This document shows, piece after piece, positions 17,001-29,014 of a stretch of 35,033 nucleotides of DNA. The notes under the pieces are model-generated. The model worked only from the letters and a program-made list of their open reading frames with translations, did no database searches and was not told where the DNA came from. The stretch comes from Gammaproteobacteria bacterium (GTDB lineage: Bacteria > Pseudomonadota > Gammaproteobacteria > Steroidobacterales > Steroidobacteraceae): positions 1-35,033 of the forward strand of contig JAFAPI010000061.1 in NCBI GenBank assembly GCA_019247195.1, in the 5' to 3' direction. Each line of letters begins with the position of its first letter. Position 1 is the first letter of the stretch. The translations under genes and the position numbers were made by a program.

Positions 17001-17941
17001 AAGTTCCGCCTCAGATCCATGCCGGCGTAAAGCCCCGCGACCTGCGTGGCGTAACCGTTGAAGGGCAGCGTGGGGCGGCGGGCGGCCAAGAATGGCGCGC
17101 CAATGCGTCGCTCCGTGGCCTGACTCCAGCGCGGGTGATCCACCGCCGGGTTCACGTTGGCGTAGAAGCCGTACTCGTTGGGCGCCGCCACGTTCCACGC
17201 CGTACGCGGCTGCGTGGCCGTGAAGCGGATCTTGACGATGGACTTGACGCTCTTGAAGCCGTACTTCCAGGGCACGATGAGTCGCAGCGGTGCACCGTTC
17301 TGGTTGGGCAGCACATGCCCGTACAGCCCCACCACCATCAGCGCCAGCGGATGCATCGCCTCGTCGATGCGCAATCCCTCCACATAGGGCCACTCCAGGA
17401 CCCGGCTGCGCTGACCGGGCATCTGCTGCGGATCCTGTAGCGTCGTGAACTCGACGTACTTGGCGCGCGAGTTGGGCTTGAAGCGGGCCAGTAACTGCGC
17501 CAGCGGGAGCCCGATCCACGGTATCACCATGGCCCAGGTCTCCACGCAGCGGAAGCGGTAGATACGCTCCTCGAGTGCCTGGCCTTTGAGCAGATCCTCC
17601 AGATTGAAGGTACCGGTCACGTCGGCCTCGCCCTGCACCGCCACGCTCCAGGGCCGGGGGCGCAAGGTATGGGCGTTCGCCGCCGGGTCTGCCTTGTCGA
17701 CACCGAACTCGTAGAAGTTGTTGTACTGGGTGATCTCGTCGTACTTATTGGGCGCCTCACTGACCGAGAGCTGCGCGTTGGGCTGGTAGGGCAGCTTCGG
17801 CAGCGGCGAAGGGGCCTCGAGCGCCGGCAGTGCGGTGCTGGCCGCGCCGGCCAGCACGCCCGCGAGCAATGCCCGGCGGCTCAGGTATACCGACTCGGGG
17901 GTGATCTCAGAGGGGCGGATGGTAGGAAAGCGCACGGGCAT
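16997..17941 (-). CDS. msrP: MsrP, molybdopterin catalytic subunit of periplasmic methionine sulfoxide reductase
   Basis: Repairs oxidised methionine residues in envelope proteins. The 314-residue precursor has a twin-arginine signal, SRRALL at residues 21-26 followed by a hydrophobic stretch and an Ala-rich cleavage region, so it is exported folded with its cofactor. The molybdenum ligand is C132 in [15 protein letters not shown], the diagnostic MsrP/YedY block. GKWKYGFK-like sequence ([13 protein letters not shown]) and the C-terminal [11 protein letters not shown] also match the family. A strong GGAGGA Shine-Dalgarno precedes the ATG at 17941. The stop overlaps msrQ by four bases. Confidence 0.96.
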   Translation of the reverse strand: MPVRFPTIRPSEITPESVYLSRRALLAGVLAGAASTALPALEAPSPLPKLPYQPNAQLSVSEAPNKYDEITQYNNFYEFGVDKADPAANAHTLRPRPWSVAVQGEADVTGTFNLEDLLKGQALEERIYRFRCVETWAMVIPWIGLPLAQLLARFKPNSRAKYVEFTTLQDPQQMPGQRSRVLEWPYVEGLRIDEAMHPLALMVVGLYGHVLPNQNGAPLRLIVPWKYGFKSVKSIVKIRFTATQPRTAWNVAAPNEYGFYANVNPAVDHPRWSQATERRIGAPFLAARRPTLPFNGYATQVAGLYAGMDLRRNF

Positions 17942-17998
17942 GGGAAATCCTCCATGTTCCAGTAGACCGGTCGGCGGCCGAAAAGGTCACCGCAGAGT

Positions 17999-18669
17999 CT
18001 AGCGCCAGCGCACGCTGGGGATGCCATAGCGGCGCGCCAGGCGCCGCGCGAACAGGTTGCCGTTCACCAGCAGGGGTCGGTGCGCCATGCGCAGATGCGC
18101 GATGTCGCTGCTGGCATTCGCATAGGCCGCGACGGTGCAGTGCGGGTGCTCGGCGCGCAGCTCTGCCAGGCAGCGCTCCTTCTCTGCCGCGCGCCGGTTC
18201 GGGGTCAGGAGTCTGCCGTCCAGGCGGTCGCCTTCCCAGACCAGCTCCGTACAGATCACCGCGTCGAATCCGAGGGCGCGCGCCAGCTCGGGCACGTAAA
18301 GGTCAGTGCTGGCGCTCAGCAGCACGAGCAGGTCACCGGCAGCGCGATGCATGGCGATGCGCTGACGGGCCTGGCGCCGGGCGCTCGCCACGACCCGTGG
18401 CACGTAGGCATCCGTCCAGGCATTCAGGTCCGCGCGGTGACTGCCGCCGAGGGTTGCGCGAATGAAGGCGGATTTCAGCGCGCCGCGATCGGCGCGACCC
18501 AGCGCGAACCGCGTCAGGGTAGGCACCACGCGCAGCAGTCCGGCGAGGCGCCGCGGCCGGGTCCTCAGGTACCCCCACACATACGGCCACAGCGTGTCAC
18601 CTCGGGTGATCGTGCCATCGAGGTCGAACAGCGCGATGAGATCTCGCGCGCGCGGCTCGGCGGGCGCGC

Positions 18670-18673
<4 letters not shown>
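17999..18673 (-). CDS. HAD-IB family phosphatase with no canonical start codon
   Basis: Predicted Mg-dependent phosphohydrolase of the HAD-IB (SerB/PgpC-like) group, substrate unknown. The in-frame GTG at 18580 cannot be the start, because the nucleophile motif FDLDGTITRGDTLWPY lies upstream of it. Between there and the acnA stop there is no ATG, GTG or TTG in frame. The best candidate is CTG at 18673-18671, which overlaps the acnA TGA as CTGA, just as other pairs here overlap by NTGA; it gives 224 residues with D17 and D19 as the catalytic pair. A second CTG at 18631 directly before the motif is possible. Motif II is LVLLSASTD and motif III the Lys in AAEKERC. Motif IV reads ANASSDIAHL, with Asn where the first acidic residue is normally expected. 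Confidence 0.7.
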
Positions 18674-22917
<4,244 letters not shown>

Positions 22918-22925
22918 GTGGATCT

Positions 22926-22946
22926 CCGCCTCAGGCGGCAATTATA
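22926..22946 (-). promoter_or_regulatory. acnA promoter -10 and adjoining inverted repeat
   Basis: The 50-base gap between mnmA and acnA holds a perfect TATAAT on the minus strand (22946-22941), 23 bases before the acnA ATG. It is followed by the inverted repeat CCGCC-TGA-GGCGG (22938-22926), whose right arm touches the GGAG ribosome site. A clear -35 is missing; TGAACG lies at a 19-base spacing. The repeat covers the likely transcription start and could be an operator. This suggests acnA can be transcribed apart from mnmA. Confidence 0.55.
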
Positions 22947-22967
22947 GCGGGCCGTCCGCGGTGCCGT

Positions 22968-24107
22968 TCAGGCTGCGGCGGCCGCGGCAGTGGCGGGATA
23001 CACGGTCTCGATGACCGCGCCGCCGAGGCACAGATCCGCTTCGTATGCCACCGCGTACTGACCCGCGGTGACCGCACGCTGCGGCTGCTCGAACGACACG
23101 CGCATCGTGCCATCGTCCTGGGGTTCGAGGCGCGCGGGCTGCTCGCGCTGCCGGTAGCGCACCTTGAGGTCAGCGCGGAAGTCCGCCGCGCGCGGTGGGA
23201 CGAGCCAATGCCAGCGCCCGGTGTGCAGGGCACGGCTGCGCAACAGCGGGTGCTCATGTCCCTGCACCACGATGAGGGCGTTGCGTGCCGCATCCTTCGC
23301 CGCCACGTACCACGGCTGCTGCGCGAACCCCGCCCGACCGCCGATGCGAAGCCCGGCGCGCTGCCCCAGCGTGTAGAACGCGAGCCCCGCGTGCTCACCG
23401 AGTCGCACGCCGCGGTCCGTCTCGATGGGTCCCGGGCGTCTATCCACAAAGCGGGACAGGAATTCGAAGAACGGGCGCTCGCCGATGAAGCAGATCCCGG
23501 TACTGTCGGGTTTGTCGAACACCGGGAGTCCTGCAGTCCGGGCTCGCTGGCGCACCGCTTCCTTGTGCCACTCACCCAGCGGCAAGCAGACCCGTGCCCA
23601 GTGCTGGGCGTGGACGGCATGCAGGAAATAACTCTGGTCCTTGGCCGTATCCCGCGCCTTGTAAAGTCCCGTCCCGGATGGCCCGGCTGCGAGACGCGCG
23701 TAGTGTCCGGTGGCGAAGCATTCCGCGCCGAGTCGCCGCGCCCACTCAAGGCCGACACCGAACTTGATCTCGCGGTTGCAGAGCACGTCAGGGTTGGGCG
23801 TGCGGCCCGCCCGGTGCTCGGCCAGAAAGTGCTCAAAGACCTGCGCGCGGTACTGCGCCGCAAAACTCATCCTGTGGAGCGGAATGCCGAGTTCCGCGGC
23901 GACGGCGCGTGCATCCTGGAAGTCCTGCGCGGCGCTGCAGTAGACATCGTCGGTCTCTTCCCAGTTGCTCATGAACAGGCCCTGCACCGTGGCCCCCGCT
24001 TCCTTCAACAGCAGCGCGGCAACGGCGGAATCCACGCCGCCGGACAGAGCGATGATGACGCGAGCGCCGCGCATGGACGCCAAGCGCGGGCCGGGGAGGG
24101 CGGACAT
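22968..24107 (-). CDS. mnmA: tRNA-specific 2-thiouridylase MnmA
   Basis: Thiolates U34 of the tRNAs for Lys, Glu and Gln using sulfur passed along the Tus relay. The 379-residue product has the PP-loop SGGVDS (22-27), the catalytic cysteines C110 in PNPDVLCNREIKF and C206 in DSTGICFIGER, and the tRNA-recognition and beta-barrel regions such as KDQSYFLH. The C-terminus ends in a run of alanines beyond the usual family end. The start is ATG 24107; an internal ATG at 24074 would lie just before the PP-loop. A TAGACT hexamer lies six bases upstream. In E. coli the order is nudJ-mnmA-hflD-purB; here acnA follows mnmA instead and hflD is not seen. Confidence 0.97.
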   Translation of the reverse strand: MSALPGPRLASMRGARVIIALSGGVDSAVAALLLKEAGATVQGLFMSNWEETDDVYCSAAQDFQDARAVAAELGIPLHRMSFAAQYRAQVFEHFLAEHRAGRTPNPDVLCNREIKFGVGLEWARRLGAECFATGHYARLAAGPSGTGLYKARDTAKDQSYFLHAVHAQHWARVCLPLGEWHKEAVRQRARTAGLPVFDKPDSTGICFIGERPFFEFLSRFVDRRPGPIETDRGVRLGEHAGLAFYTLGQRAGLRIGGRAGFAQQPWYVAAKDAARNALIVVQGHEHPLLRSRALHTGRWHWLVPPRAADFRADLKVRYRQREQPARLEPQDDGTMRVSFEQPQRAVTAGQYAVAYEADLCLGGAVIETVYPATAAAAAA

Positions 24108-24113
24108 CGCCCT

Positions 24114-24119
24114 AGTCTA
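24114..24119 (-). promoter_or_regulatory. -10-like hexamer before mnmA
   Basis: TAGACT on the minus strand (24119-24114) ends exactly six bases before the mnmA ATG. No -35 hexamer is evident. AGGG between it and the ATG is too close to act as a normal ribosome site. It fits the leaderless pattern seen before kynA and nudJ, but is a four-of-six match only. Confidence 0.3.
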
Positions 24120-24140
24120 GCGCAGGCCTGCGGCCCACTC

Positions 24141-24626
24141 TCACAGCCGTGTCAGAGGTTCGAGTGAGGCTGCCGTCTCCAGACGCACCTCGGCGATCTG
24201 CTCGAGGCCATAAGCCACACCGGCCAGGTAGTCCTCGATGCAACGCATGACCAGCGGGCTGCGCAGCTGGGTCTGGCGTGCGCTCACCTCCTCGCGGGTC
24301 AGCCAGTGGGTGCGCACGATACCCCGATCAAGGGGCTGATGCGCATCATGGTGGGTGACGTGGCCGGTGAAGGCAAAGCGCAGGGTGCTGCGACCGGATA
24401 CCGGGCGGCGCCAGAGATAGATGCCGAGCAGGGCCTGCGGATGGAAAGTCCAGGCGGTTTCCTCCCGCACCTCGCGCGCCACGGCTTCGAGCAACGATTC
24501 GCCTTTTTCTACGTGACCGGCGGGCTGGTTGAACACCAGCCGGCGGTTGATGCGTTCTTCCACGATCAGAAAGCGATCGGCCGTCTGGGTGACGGCCGCG
24601 ACCGTGACGTCAGGCGAGCGGGGCAT
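24141..24626 (-). CDS. nudJ: Nudix hydrolase NudJ
   Basis: Small (161 residues) pyrophosphatase; E. coli NudJ acts on thiamine pyrophosphate intermediates and on nucleoside di- and triphosphates. VTVAAVTQTADRFLIVEE, NQPAGHVEKGESLLEAV and LRSPLVMRCIEDY match the E. coli protein in order. The Nudix box GHVEKGESLLEAVAREVREE is followed by TAW where the consensus has a glycine two residues after the last Glu; all the metal-binding glutamates are kept. The adjacency to mnmA is shared with E. coli, which supports the call. The ATG at 24626 has no Shine-Dalgarno and a TACAAT six bases upstream. Confidence 0.9.
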   Translation of the reverse strand: MPRSPDVTVAAVTQTADRFLIVEERINRRLVFNQPAGHVEKGESLLEAVAREVREETAWTFHPQALLGIYLWRRPVSGRSTLRFAFTGHVTHHDAHQPLDRGIVRTHWLTREEVSARQTQLRSPLVMRCIEDYLAGVAYGLEQIAEVRLETAASLEPLTRL

Positions 24627-24632
24627 GGGGGG

Positions 24633-24638
24633 ATTGTA
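24633..24638 (-). promoter_or_regulatory. -10 hexamer before nudJ
   Basis: TACAAT (24638-24633, five of six matches to TATAAT) ends six bases before the nudJ ATG, and only C residues lie between, so there is no ribosome site. A transcript from this hexamer would begin at the start codon. No -35 is obvious in the GC-rich upstream 30 bases. Confidence 0.4.
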
Positions 24639-24668
24639 ACCGCGGCCGCGCCGGCGGCCAGACGTCGG

Positions 24669-25262
24669 TCAGCTGCGACGTGCCGCGCGAAGTCCGTGTT
24701 CGGCCGCGCTCGCGTTCCACACTTGATCGAACTCTTGCAGGTAAAGCCGCGCGGCGACTTGGTTGTTGATGTCGGCCACGCCATCCCAGGTGTCCGCGCG
24801 CATGCGATAGACGATGGCGCGGTCATCGGCGATGAGGTACGCCGAGGCGCGCTGCGGCTGATGCGCCGCGACGTAGCGGATGTCGATGCAGCTCGACAGC
24901 CGGCGCCCCATGGCGACGAAGCGATTGCTGTCGCGCATCATGCGCGACGGTTCGACCAGCAGCACCCGCACCTTGGCGAAGCTGCGGGTCAGTACGAAAT
25001 GCTTGATGACATCGAGAAAGGCCGTCTGGTCGTACAGATCCGGCTCTAGATCGGGGGTGTAGATCGAGATCAGGCGCTGCGCGGTCGCGGCAATTTCATT
25101 GACCGCGGCACGCACCTCGGCCAATGAGGTGAGCACCGTGAGAGTCTCGCCGCCCTGCCGGTTGAGGCCCGGTCCCCCGGGACTATTGGGTTCGGACGTG
25201 TAGCGAGCGTTGGCCAGTTGTGCCAGCGCTCCCGTCAAGTCGATTTCCCCGGTGATTGCCAC
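24669..25262 (-). CDS. DUF7931-like conserved protein (phospholipase-D-like fold without HKD motif)
   Basis: Protein of 197 residues starting at GTG 25262, no signal peptide or membrane segment. The stretch AAVNEIAATAQRLISIYTPDLEPDLYD, then DVIKHFVLTRSFAKVRVLLVEP and RRLSSCIDIRYVAAHQP, resembles the domain found alone or behind GNAT acetyltransferases in gammaproteobacteria; I recall it as DUF7931. The fold looks PLD-like, but the HxKxxxxD signature of active phospholipase D enzymes is absent, so catalysis is unlikely. It sits between purB and nudJ, the place hflD holds in E. coli, but does not look like HflD. Function is unknown. Confidence 0.65.
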   Translation of the reverse strand: MAITGEIDLTGALAQLANARYTSEPNSPGGPGLNRQGGETLTVLTSLAEVRAAVNEIAATAQRLISIYTPDLEPDLYDQTAFLDVIKHFVLTRSFAKVRVLLVEPSRMMRDSNRFVAMGRRLSSCIDIRYVAAHQPQRASAYLIADDRAIVYRMRADTWDGVADINNQVAARLYLQEFDQVWNASAAEHGLRAARRS

Positions 25263-25453
25263 CCGCGGCGCCCCGTTTCGCCTGCATTAAAGACAGGCTG
25301 CCGAGGATCTTAGTGATGGAACTTAAGACTTCAGTGCGGAGCGGTTCACGTTTTCGCCCGCTGCGGAACGGGCAGTAAGTCAAAAACGCGGCGTGGTTCG
25401 CACTTCCGAAGCCGGTGAGCCCGGGCGTGAGCGCAGCGGCTGGCGGGGCTATT
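25263..25453. other. Spacer between purB and the DUF7931-like gene
   Basis: This 191-base gap is the largest non-coding interval in the window. It contains an AT-richer stretch around 25300-25340, suitable for a promoter of the minus-strand gene at 25262; TAAGAT on the minus strand lies about 50 bases before its GTG without a good -35. A small hairpin is possible at 25356-25373 (GCCCG, eight-base loop, CGGGC), flanked by T and A runs on one side; it may help end purB transcription. I see no small RNA or ORF with support. Confidence 0.4.
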
Positions 25454-26836
25454 TTACACTTGGCGTGCGAGCTCGGCGGCGAGGCCGACATAGCTGCCCG
25501 GGGTCAAGGCACGCAGGCGCGCTTTCTCGGCCTCAGAAAGAGGGAGGGTGTCGATGAAGCCCGCCAGACGGGCCGCATCGATGAGCTGGCCTCTGGTGAA
25601 ATCCTTGAGCCGCTCGTAGCCATCGGCCACCCCGGCGGCACGCAGTGCCGTCTGCACTGCCTCTGCCAAGACTTCCCAGGCAGCCCCTAGATCCTGCTGG
25701 ATGCGCTGGGGGTCGGGCTCGATCTTGCCGAGGCCGCGACCGAGCGCTGCAAGGGCGATCAGGCTGTGTCCGAGGGCCACCCCCAGGCTGCGCAGCACGG
25801 TCGAGTCGGTCAGATCGCGTTGCCAGCGCGACAGCGGCAGTTTCTCCGCGAAGTGCCGCAGCAGCGCATTCGCGACACCGCAGTTGCCTTCGGCATTCTC
25901 AAAGTCGATCGGATTCACCTTGTGCGGCATGGTGGAGGAGCCGACCTCGCCGGACACTGCGCGCTGTCGCAGGTAGCCGAGCGAGATATAGCCCCACAGA
26001 TCCCGGCACAGGTCGATGCAGATGACGTTCAGGGCTGCCAGCGCGTCGCAGTACTCCCCGATCCAGTCATGGGGCTCGATCTGAGTGGTCCAGGGGTTGT
26101 ACTGCAACCCGAGACCGCCGACGAACTGAGCCGCGACCGCGGGCCAATCGAGCGTCGGCAGGGCACTCAGCTGCGCGTTGAAATTGCCCACAGCGCCGTT
26201 CCACTTGCCGAGAATGCTGACCGCCATCCAGCGGCGCTCGCCCCGCCGCAGGCGCGCGACGAAATTGGCGAATTCCTTGCCGAGGGTGGTGGGGCTCGCG
26301 TTCTGGCCGTGCGTGCGGGCCGGCATCGCCAGTGTGGCGTGGCGGTGGGCAAGCTCGCGCAACTCCGTGCACCGCGCGGCCACTGCCTCCTGCAGGACGG
26401 TGCGCGCCGCTTGCAACAGCCGTGCATAGCTCAGGTTGTTGATGTCCTCGGACGTACAACCAAAGTGCACCAGCTCCAGCGTCGCCGGCGATGCCCCAGC
26501 CTGTTGCAGCTGTTCGCGCACGTAGTACTCGACGGCCTTGACGTCGTGATTGATGCGCTGCTCGATTTTTTTTACCGCACGCGGAGCCTGCGGGTCCGCG
26601 CGTTCAGCGAGCTGCAGCGCGCAGGCGCGGACTGACTCCGGAAGCTGTGCGCCGGGCAGCCACGGTGCCGCAGCCGCCAGGTGCAACAGCCAACCCGCCT
26701 CGATGCGGATGCGCTCGCGGATCAGGCCGCCTTCCGAGAGCAGAGGCCGCAGCGCCGCGCAAGCATGGCGGTAGCGACCGTCCACCGGCGAGAGCGCCTC
26801 CAGCGGGTCGAGCGGCTGACCATCGGGTGGGGACAT
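25454..26836 (-). CDS. purB: Adenylosuccinate lyase
   Basis: Acts twice in purine synthesis, releasing fumarate from SAICAR and from adenylosuccinate. The 460-residue product begins DPLEALSPVDGRYR as in the long PurB subfamily of E. coli. It has the superfamily signature SSTMPHKVNP (residues 300-309) on the flexible catalytic loop, H176 in ARTHGQNASPTTLGKE, and FGCTSEDINNLSYA. The ATG at 26836 faces fumC divergently across 88 bases, and the fumarate it makes is the substrate of FumC. Downstream on the same strand come the DUF7931-like gene, nudJ and mnmA. Confidence 0.97.
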   Translation of the reverse strand: MSPPDGQPLDPLEALSPVDGRYRHACAALRPLLSEGGLIRERIRIEAGWLLHLAAAAPWLPGAQLPESVRACALQLAERADPQAPRAVKKIEQRINHDVKAVEYYVREQLQQAGASPATLELVHFGCTSEDINNLSYARLLQAARTVLQEAVAARCTELRELAHRHATLAMPARTHGQNASPTTLGKEFANFVARLRRGERRWMAVSILGKWNGAVGNFNAQLSALPTLDWPAVAAQFVGGLGLQYNPWTTQIEPHDWIGEYCDALAALNVICIDLCRDLWGYISLGYLRQRAVSGEVGSSTMPHKVNPIDFENAEGNCGVANALLRHFAEKLPLSRWQRDLTDSTVLRSLGVALGHSLIALAALGRGLGKIEPDPQRIQQDLGAAWEVLAEAVQTALRAAGVADGYERLKDFTRGQLIDAARLAGFIDTLPLSEAEKARLRALTPGSYVGLAAELARQV

Positions 26837-26924
26837 GCCTTGCGCAGTGCCTTGAAGTGCTACGATTTACATCATAACGCAACCATCCCGCCGGGATGCG
26901 TGTGGGCACCTGCGGAGCGCGGAC
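26837..26924. promoter_or_regulatory. Shared purB/fumC divergent promoter region
   Basis: The 88-base spacer holds signals for both genes. For purB, TATGAT on the minus strand (26876-26871) lies 34 bases before the ATG but lacks a good -35. For fumC, TTGAAG (26852-26857), a 17-base gap and TAACGC are a weak candidate, and GGAG at 26914-26917 is the ribosome site. A perfect 13-base palindrome, ATCCCG-C-CGGGAT (26885-26897), lies where the purB -35 should be and downstream of the fumC -10, a position suited to a regulator that affects both genes. Confidence 0.45.
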
Positions 26925-28328
26925 ATGGCGAGTGGTCATCGGATCGAACGCGACAGCATGGGAGAACTAAAGGTGCCGGCCGATGCGCTGTGGGGCGCGC
27001 AGACCCAGCGCGCGGTGCAGAACTTCCCGATCAGCTCTCTCACCATGCCGCGCGCGTTTATCCGTGCCCTCGCCCTCATCAAGCAGGCCGCGGCGCAAGT
27101 CAACGCGCAGCTTGGCCTGCTGGACGGTGAGCGCGCCGCCGCCGTCGCCGCCGCAGCGGCCGAGGTGGCCGGGGGTGCCCACGACCGGCACTTTCCCATC
27201 GACGTCTTCCAGACCGGCTCGGGCACCAGCAGCAACATGAACGTCAACGAGGTGGTGGCCGCCCTCGCCGCGCGCCACCTGGGTGCGGCGGTGCATCCGA
27301 ACGACGACGTCAACATGGGACAGAGCAGCAACGACGTCATTCCCACTGCGATCCATCTGAGTGCCGCGTTGACCGTGCACGAGCAGTTGTTGCCGGCCCT
27401 CGAGCATCTGCGCGAGACCCTGCAGGTCAAGGAGGTCCAACTGCAGGGAATCGTCAAGACCGGCCGCACCCATCTGATGGACGCGATGCCGGTGACGCTC
27501 GCGCAGGAGGTCTCCGGTTGGCGCGTGCAGATCGAGCAGGGCATGGAGCGTGTGCGCAGCGTTCAGCCGCGCCTGCTAGCCCTGGCGCAGGGTGGCACGG
27601 CGGTGGGCACCGGTATAAATGCGCACCCGGAGTTCGGCCGGCGCGTGGCTGAGCAGCTGGCGCGGCTCACCGGACTTGCGTTCCGCCCGGCCACTAACTA
27701 CTTCGAAGCCCTCGCCACCCAGGACACCGCGGTCGAGCTGTCCGGCCAGCTGAAGGTCATCGCGGTCAGCCTGACCAAGATCGCGAATGACCTGCGGTGG
27801 ATGAACAGCGGCCCGCTGGCGGGACTCGCGGAAATTGCGCTGCCGGCGCTCCAGCCCGGCAGCAGCATCATGCCTGGCAAGGTCAATCCGGTGATCGCCG
27901 AGGCAACCCTGATGGCGGCCGCGCAGGTCATCGGCAACGACCTCACCATCACTTTGGGCGGACAGGCGGGCAACTTTCAGCTGAACGTGATGTTGCCGGT
28001 GATCGCGTACAACCTGCTGCAGAGCGTGCAACTGCTGGCGAGCGTCAGCCGCATCCTCGCCGACGGCGCGATCGCCGGCTTCACGGTGAACCGGGCGCGA
28101 CTGGCCGAGGCGCTGGACCGCAATCCGATCCTGGTCACTGCGCTCAACCCGGTGATCGGTTACGAGCAGGGTGCGGCGATCGCGAAGCGGGCCTATGCCG
28201 AAGGCCGGCCGATCATCGATGTGGCCGCCGAGGAGACCAAGCTCAGCCGCGAACAGCTCCGTGGGCTACTGGATCCGGGCGAGCTCACCACCGGGGGAAT
28301 CAAGGGACAGGGCGGCAGCGGCGGATGA
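26925..28328 (+). CDS. fumC: Fumarate hydratase class II
   Basis: Iron-independent fumarase, hydrating fumarate to malate; 467 residues, as in E. coli FumC. MGELKVPADALWGAQTQRA, TGSGTSSNMNVNEVVA, GRTHLMDAMPVTL and the loop signature GSSIMPGKVNP (residues 312-322) are all present. Start ATG 26925 has GGAG seven bases upstream. Being free of an Fe-S cluster, it is expected to keep working under oxidative stress, when the cluster-dependent aconitase encoded nearby would fail. The stop overlaps the next gene as ATGA. Confidence 0.97.
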   Translation: MASGHRIERDSMGELKVPADALWGAQTQRAVQNFPISSLTMPRAFIRALALIKQAAAQVNAQLGLLDGERAAAVAAAAAEVAGGAHDRHFPIDVFQTGSGTSSNMNVNEVVAALAARHLGAAVHPNDDVNMGQSSNDVIPTAIHLSAALTVHEQLLPALEHLRETLQVKEVQLQGIVKTGRTHLMDAMPVTLAQEVSGWRVQIEQGMERVRSVQPRLLALAQGGTAVGTGINAHPEFGRRVAEQLARLTGLAFRPATNYFEALATQDTAVELSGQLKVIAVSLTKIANDLRWMNSGPLAGLAEIALPALQPGSSIMPGKVNPVIAEATLMAAAQVIGNDLTITLGGQAGNFQLNVMLPVIAYNLLQSVQLLASVSRILADGAIAGFTVNRARLAEALDRNPILVTALNPVIGYEQGAAIAKRAYAEGRPIIDVAAEETKLSREQLRGLLDPGELTTGGIKGQGGSGG

Positions 28329-29014
28329 GGCCACCGGAAGAGGGTGCCCGCGACGGACCCGTGGGCGCTGCGGGGACATCGCGCGAGTGGGCAGCGGTCA
28401 TTCGCGCGCAGCTGCGCGATACGCGGCCGCTGCACGACGCTGACAGCTGGCGTGTGCCGGGCCTCACGCTGAGCGCCAGCCAGCGGCTGCGGCGGCACTT
28501 TCCGCCGCGACCCGTGCCTGCGGCGGTGCTAGTGCCGCTCGTCGAGCGGTCACCCCTGACCGTGCTGCTCACGCAGCGCGCGACGCAGTTGCGCAATCAC
28601 GCCGGGCAGATCAGCTTCCCCGGCGGGCGCATCGAACCCAGCGATGCCGGACCGGAGGCGGCGGCGCTGCGCGAAGCCCGCGAGGAGATCGGCCTCGACC
28701 GCGCCCATGTATCCGTGGCCGGCTTCCTGCCCGACCATATTGTTTTAACCGGCTTTCGCGTCACCCCCGTTGTGGGTTTTGTGCGGCCCGGCTTCGAGCT
28801 GCTGCTCGATGCGCGCGAGGTCGCCGACACGTTCGAAGTGCCGCTCGATTACGTCTTCGACCCACGGAATCATCGCCTGCAACGCCGCCGCGCGGGGTCC
28901 AGCGGCGAAGAGCTCGAGTTCCGCGACATCGCCTACGGCAGCCACAACATCTGGGGCGCCACCGCAGGAATGCTGATGACGTTGTACCGGCTGTGCGTGG
29001 CGGAGGAAGCGTGA
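28325..29014 (+). CDS. Nudix hydrolase of the CoA pyrophosphatase (NudL) type
   Basis: Likely splits coenzyme A or acyl-CoA to phosphopantetheine and 3',5'-ADP. The frame is open well upstream, but ATG 28325 inside the fumC stop (ATGA) is the natural start, giving 229 residues, a little longer than the 192 of E. coli NudL because of an N-terminal extension. The CoA-specific motif before the Nudix box, LLTQRATQLRNHAGQISFPG, and the box GGRIEPSDAGPEAA followed by LREAREEIGL are clear. The C-terminus ends in a hydrophobic AGMLMTLYRL helix typical of the family. mazG overlaps its stop as GTGA. Confidence 0.9.
   Translation: MRPPEEGARDGPVGAAGTSREWAAVIRAQLRDTRPLHDADSWRVPGLTLSASQRLRRHFPPRPVPAAVLVPLVERSPLTVLLTQRATQLRNHAGQISFPGGRIEPSDAGPEAAALREAREEIGLDRAHVSVAGFLPDHIVLTGFRVTPVVGFVRPGFELLLDAREVADTFEVPLDYVFDPRNHRLQRRRAGSSGEELEFRDIAYGSHNIWGATAGMLMTLYRLCVAEEA

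Noticed and set aside
17001-17519. N-terminal extension of MsrQ by about 170 residues
   Set aside because: It is an out-of-frame reading of msrP, which has a Tat signal and the Mo-binding Cys; MsrQ homologues begin at the conserved YRYIYKP.
18001-18580. HAD gene starting at GTG 18580
   Set aside because: This start would remove the FDLDGTI nucleophile motif, which is plainly encoded in the same frame upstream.
25356-25373. Intrinsic terminator for purB
   Set aside because: Only a five-base stem and no following T-run on the purB strand, so it is mentioned as a hairpin and not called a terminator.
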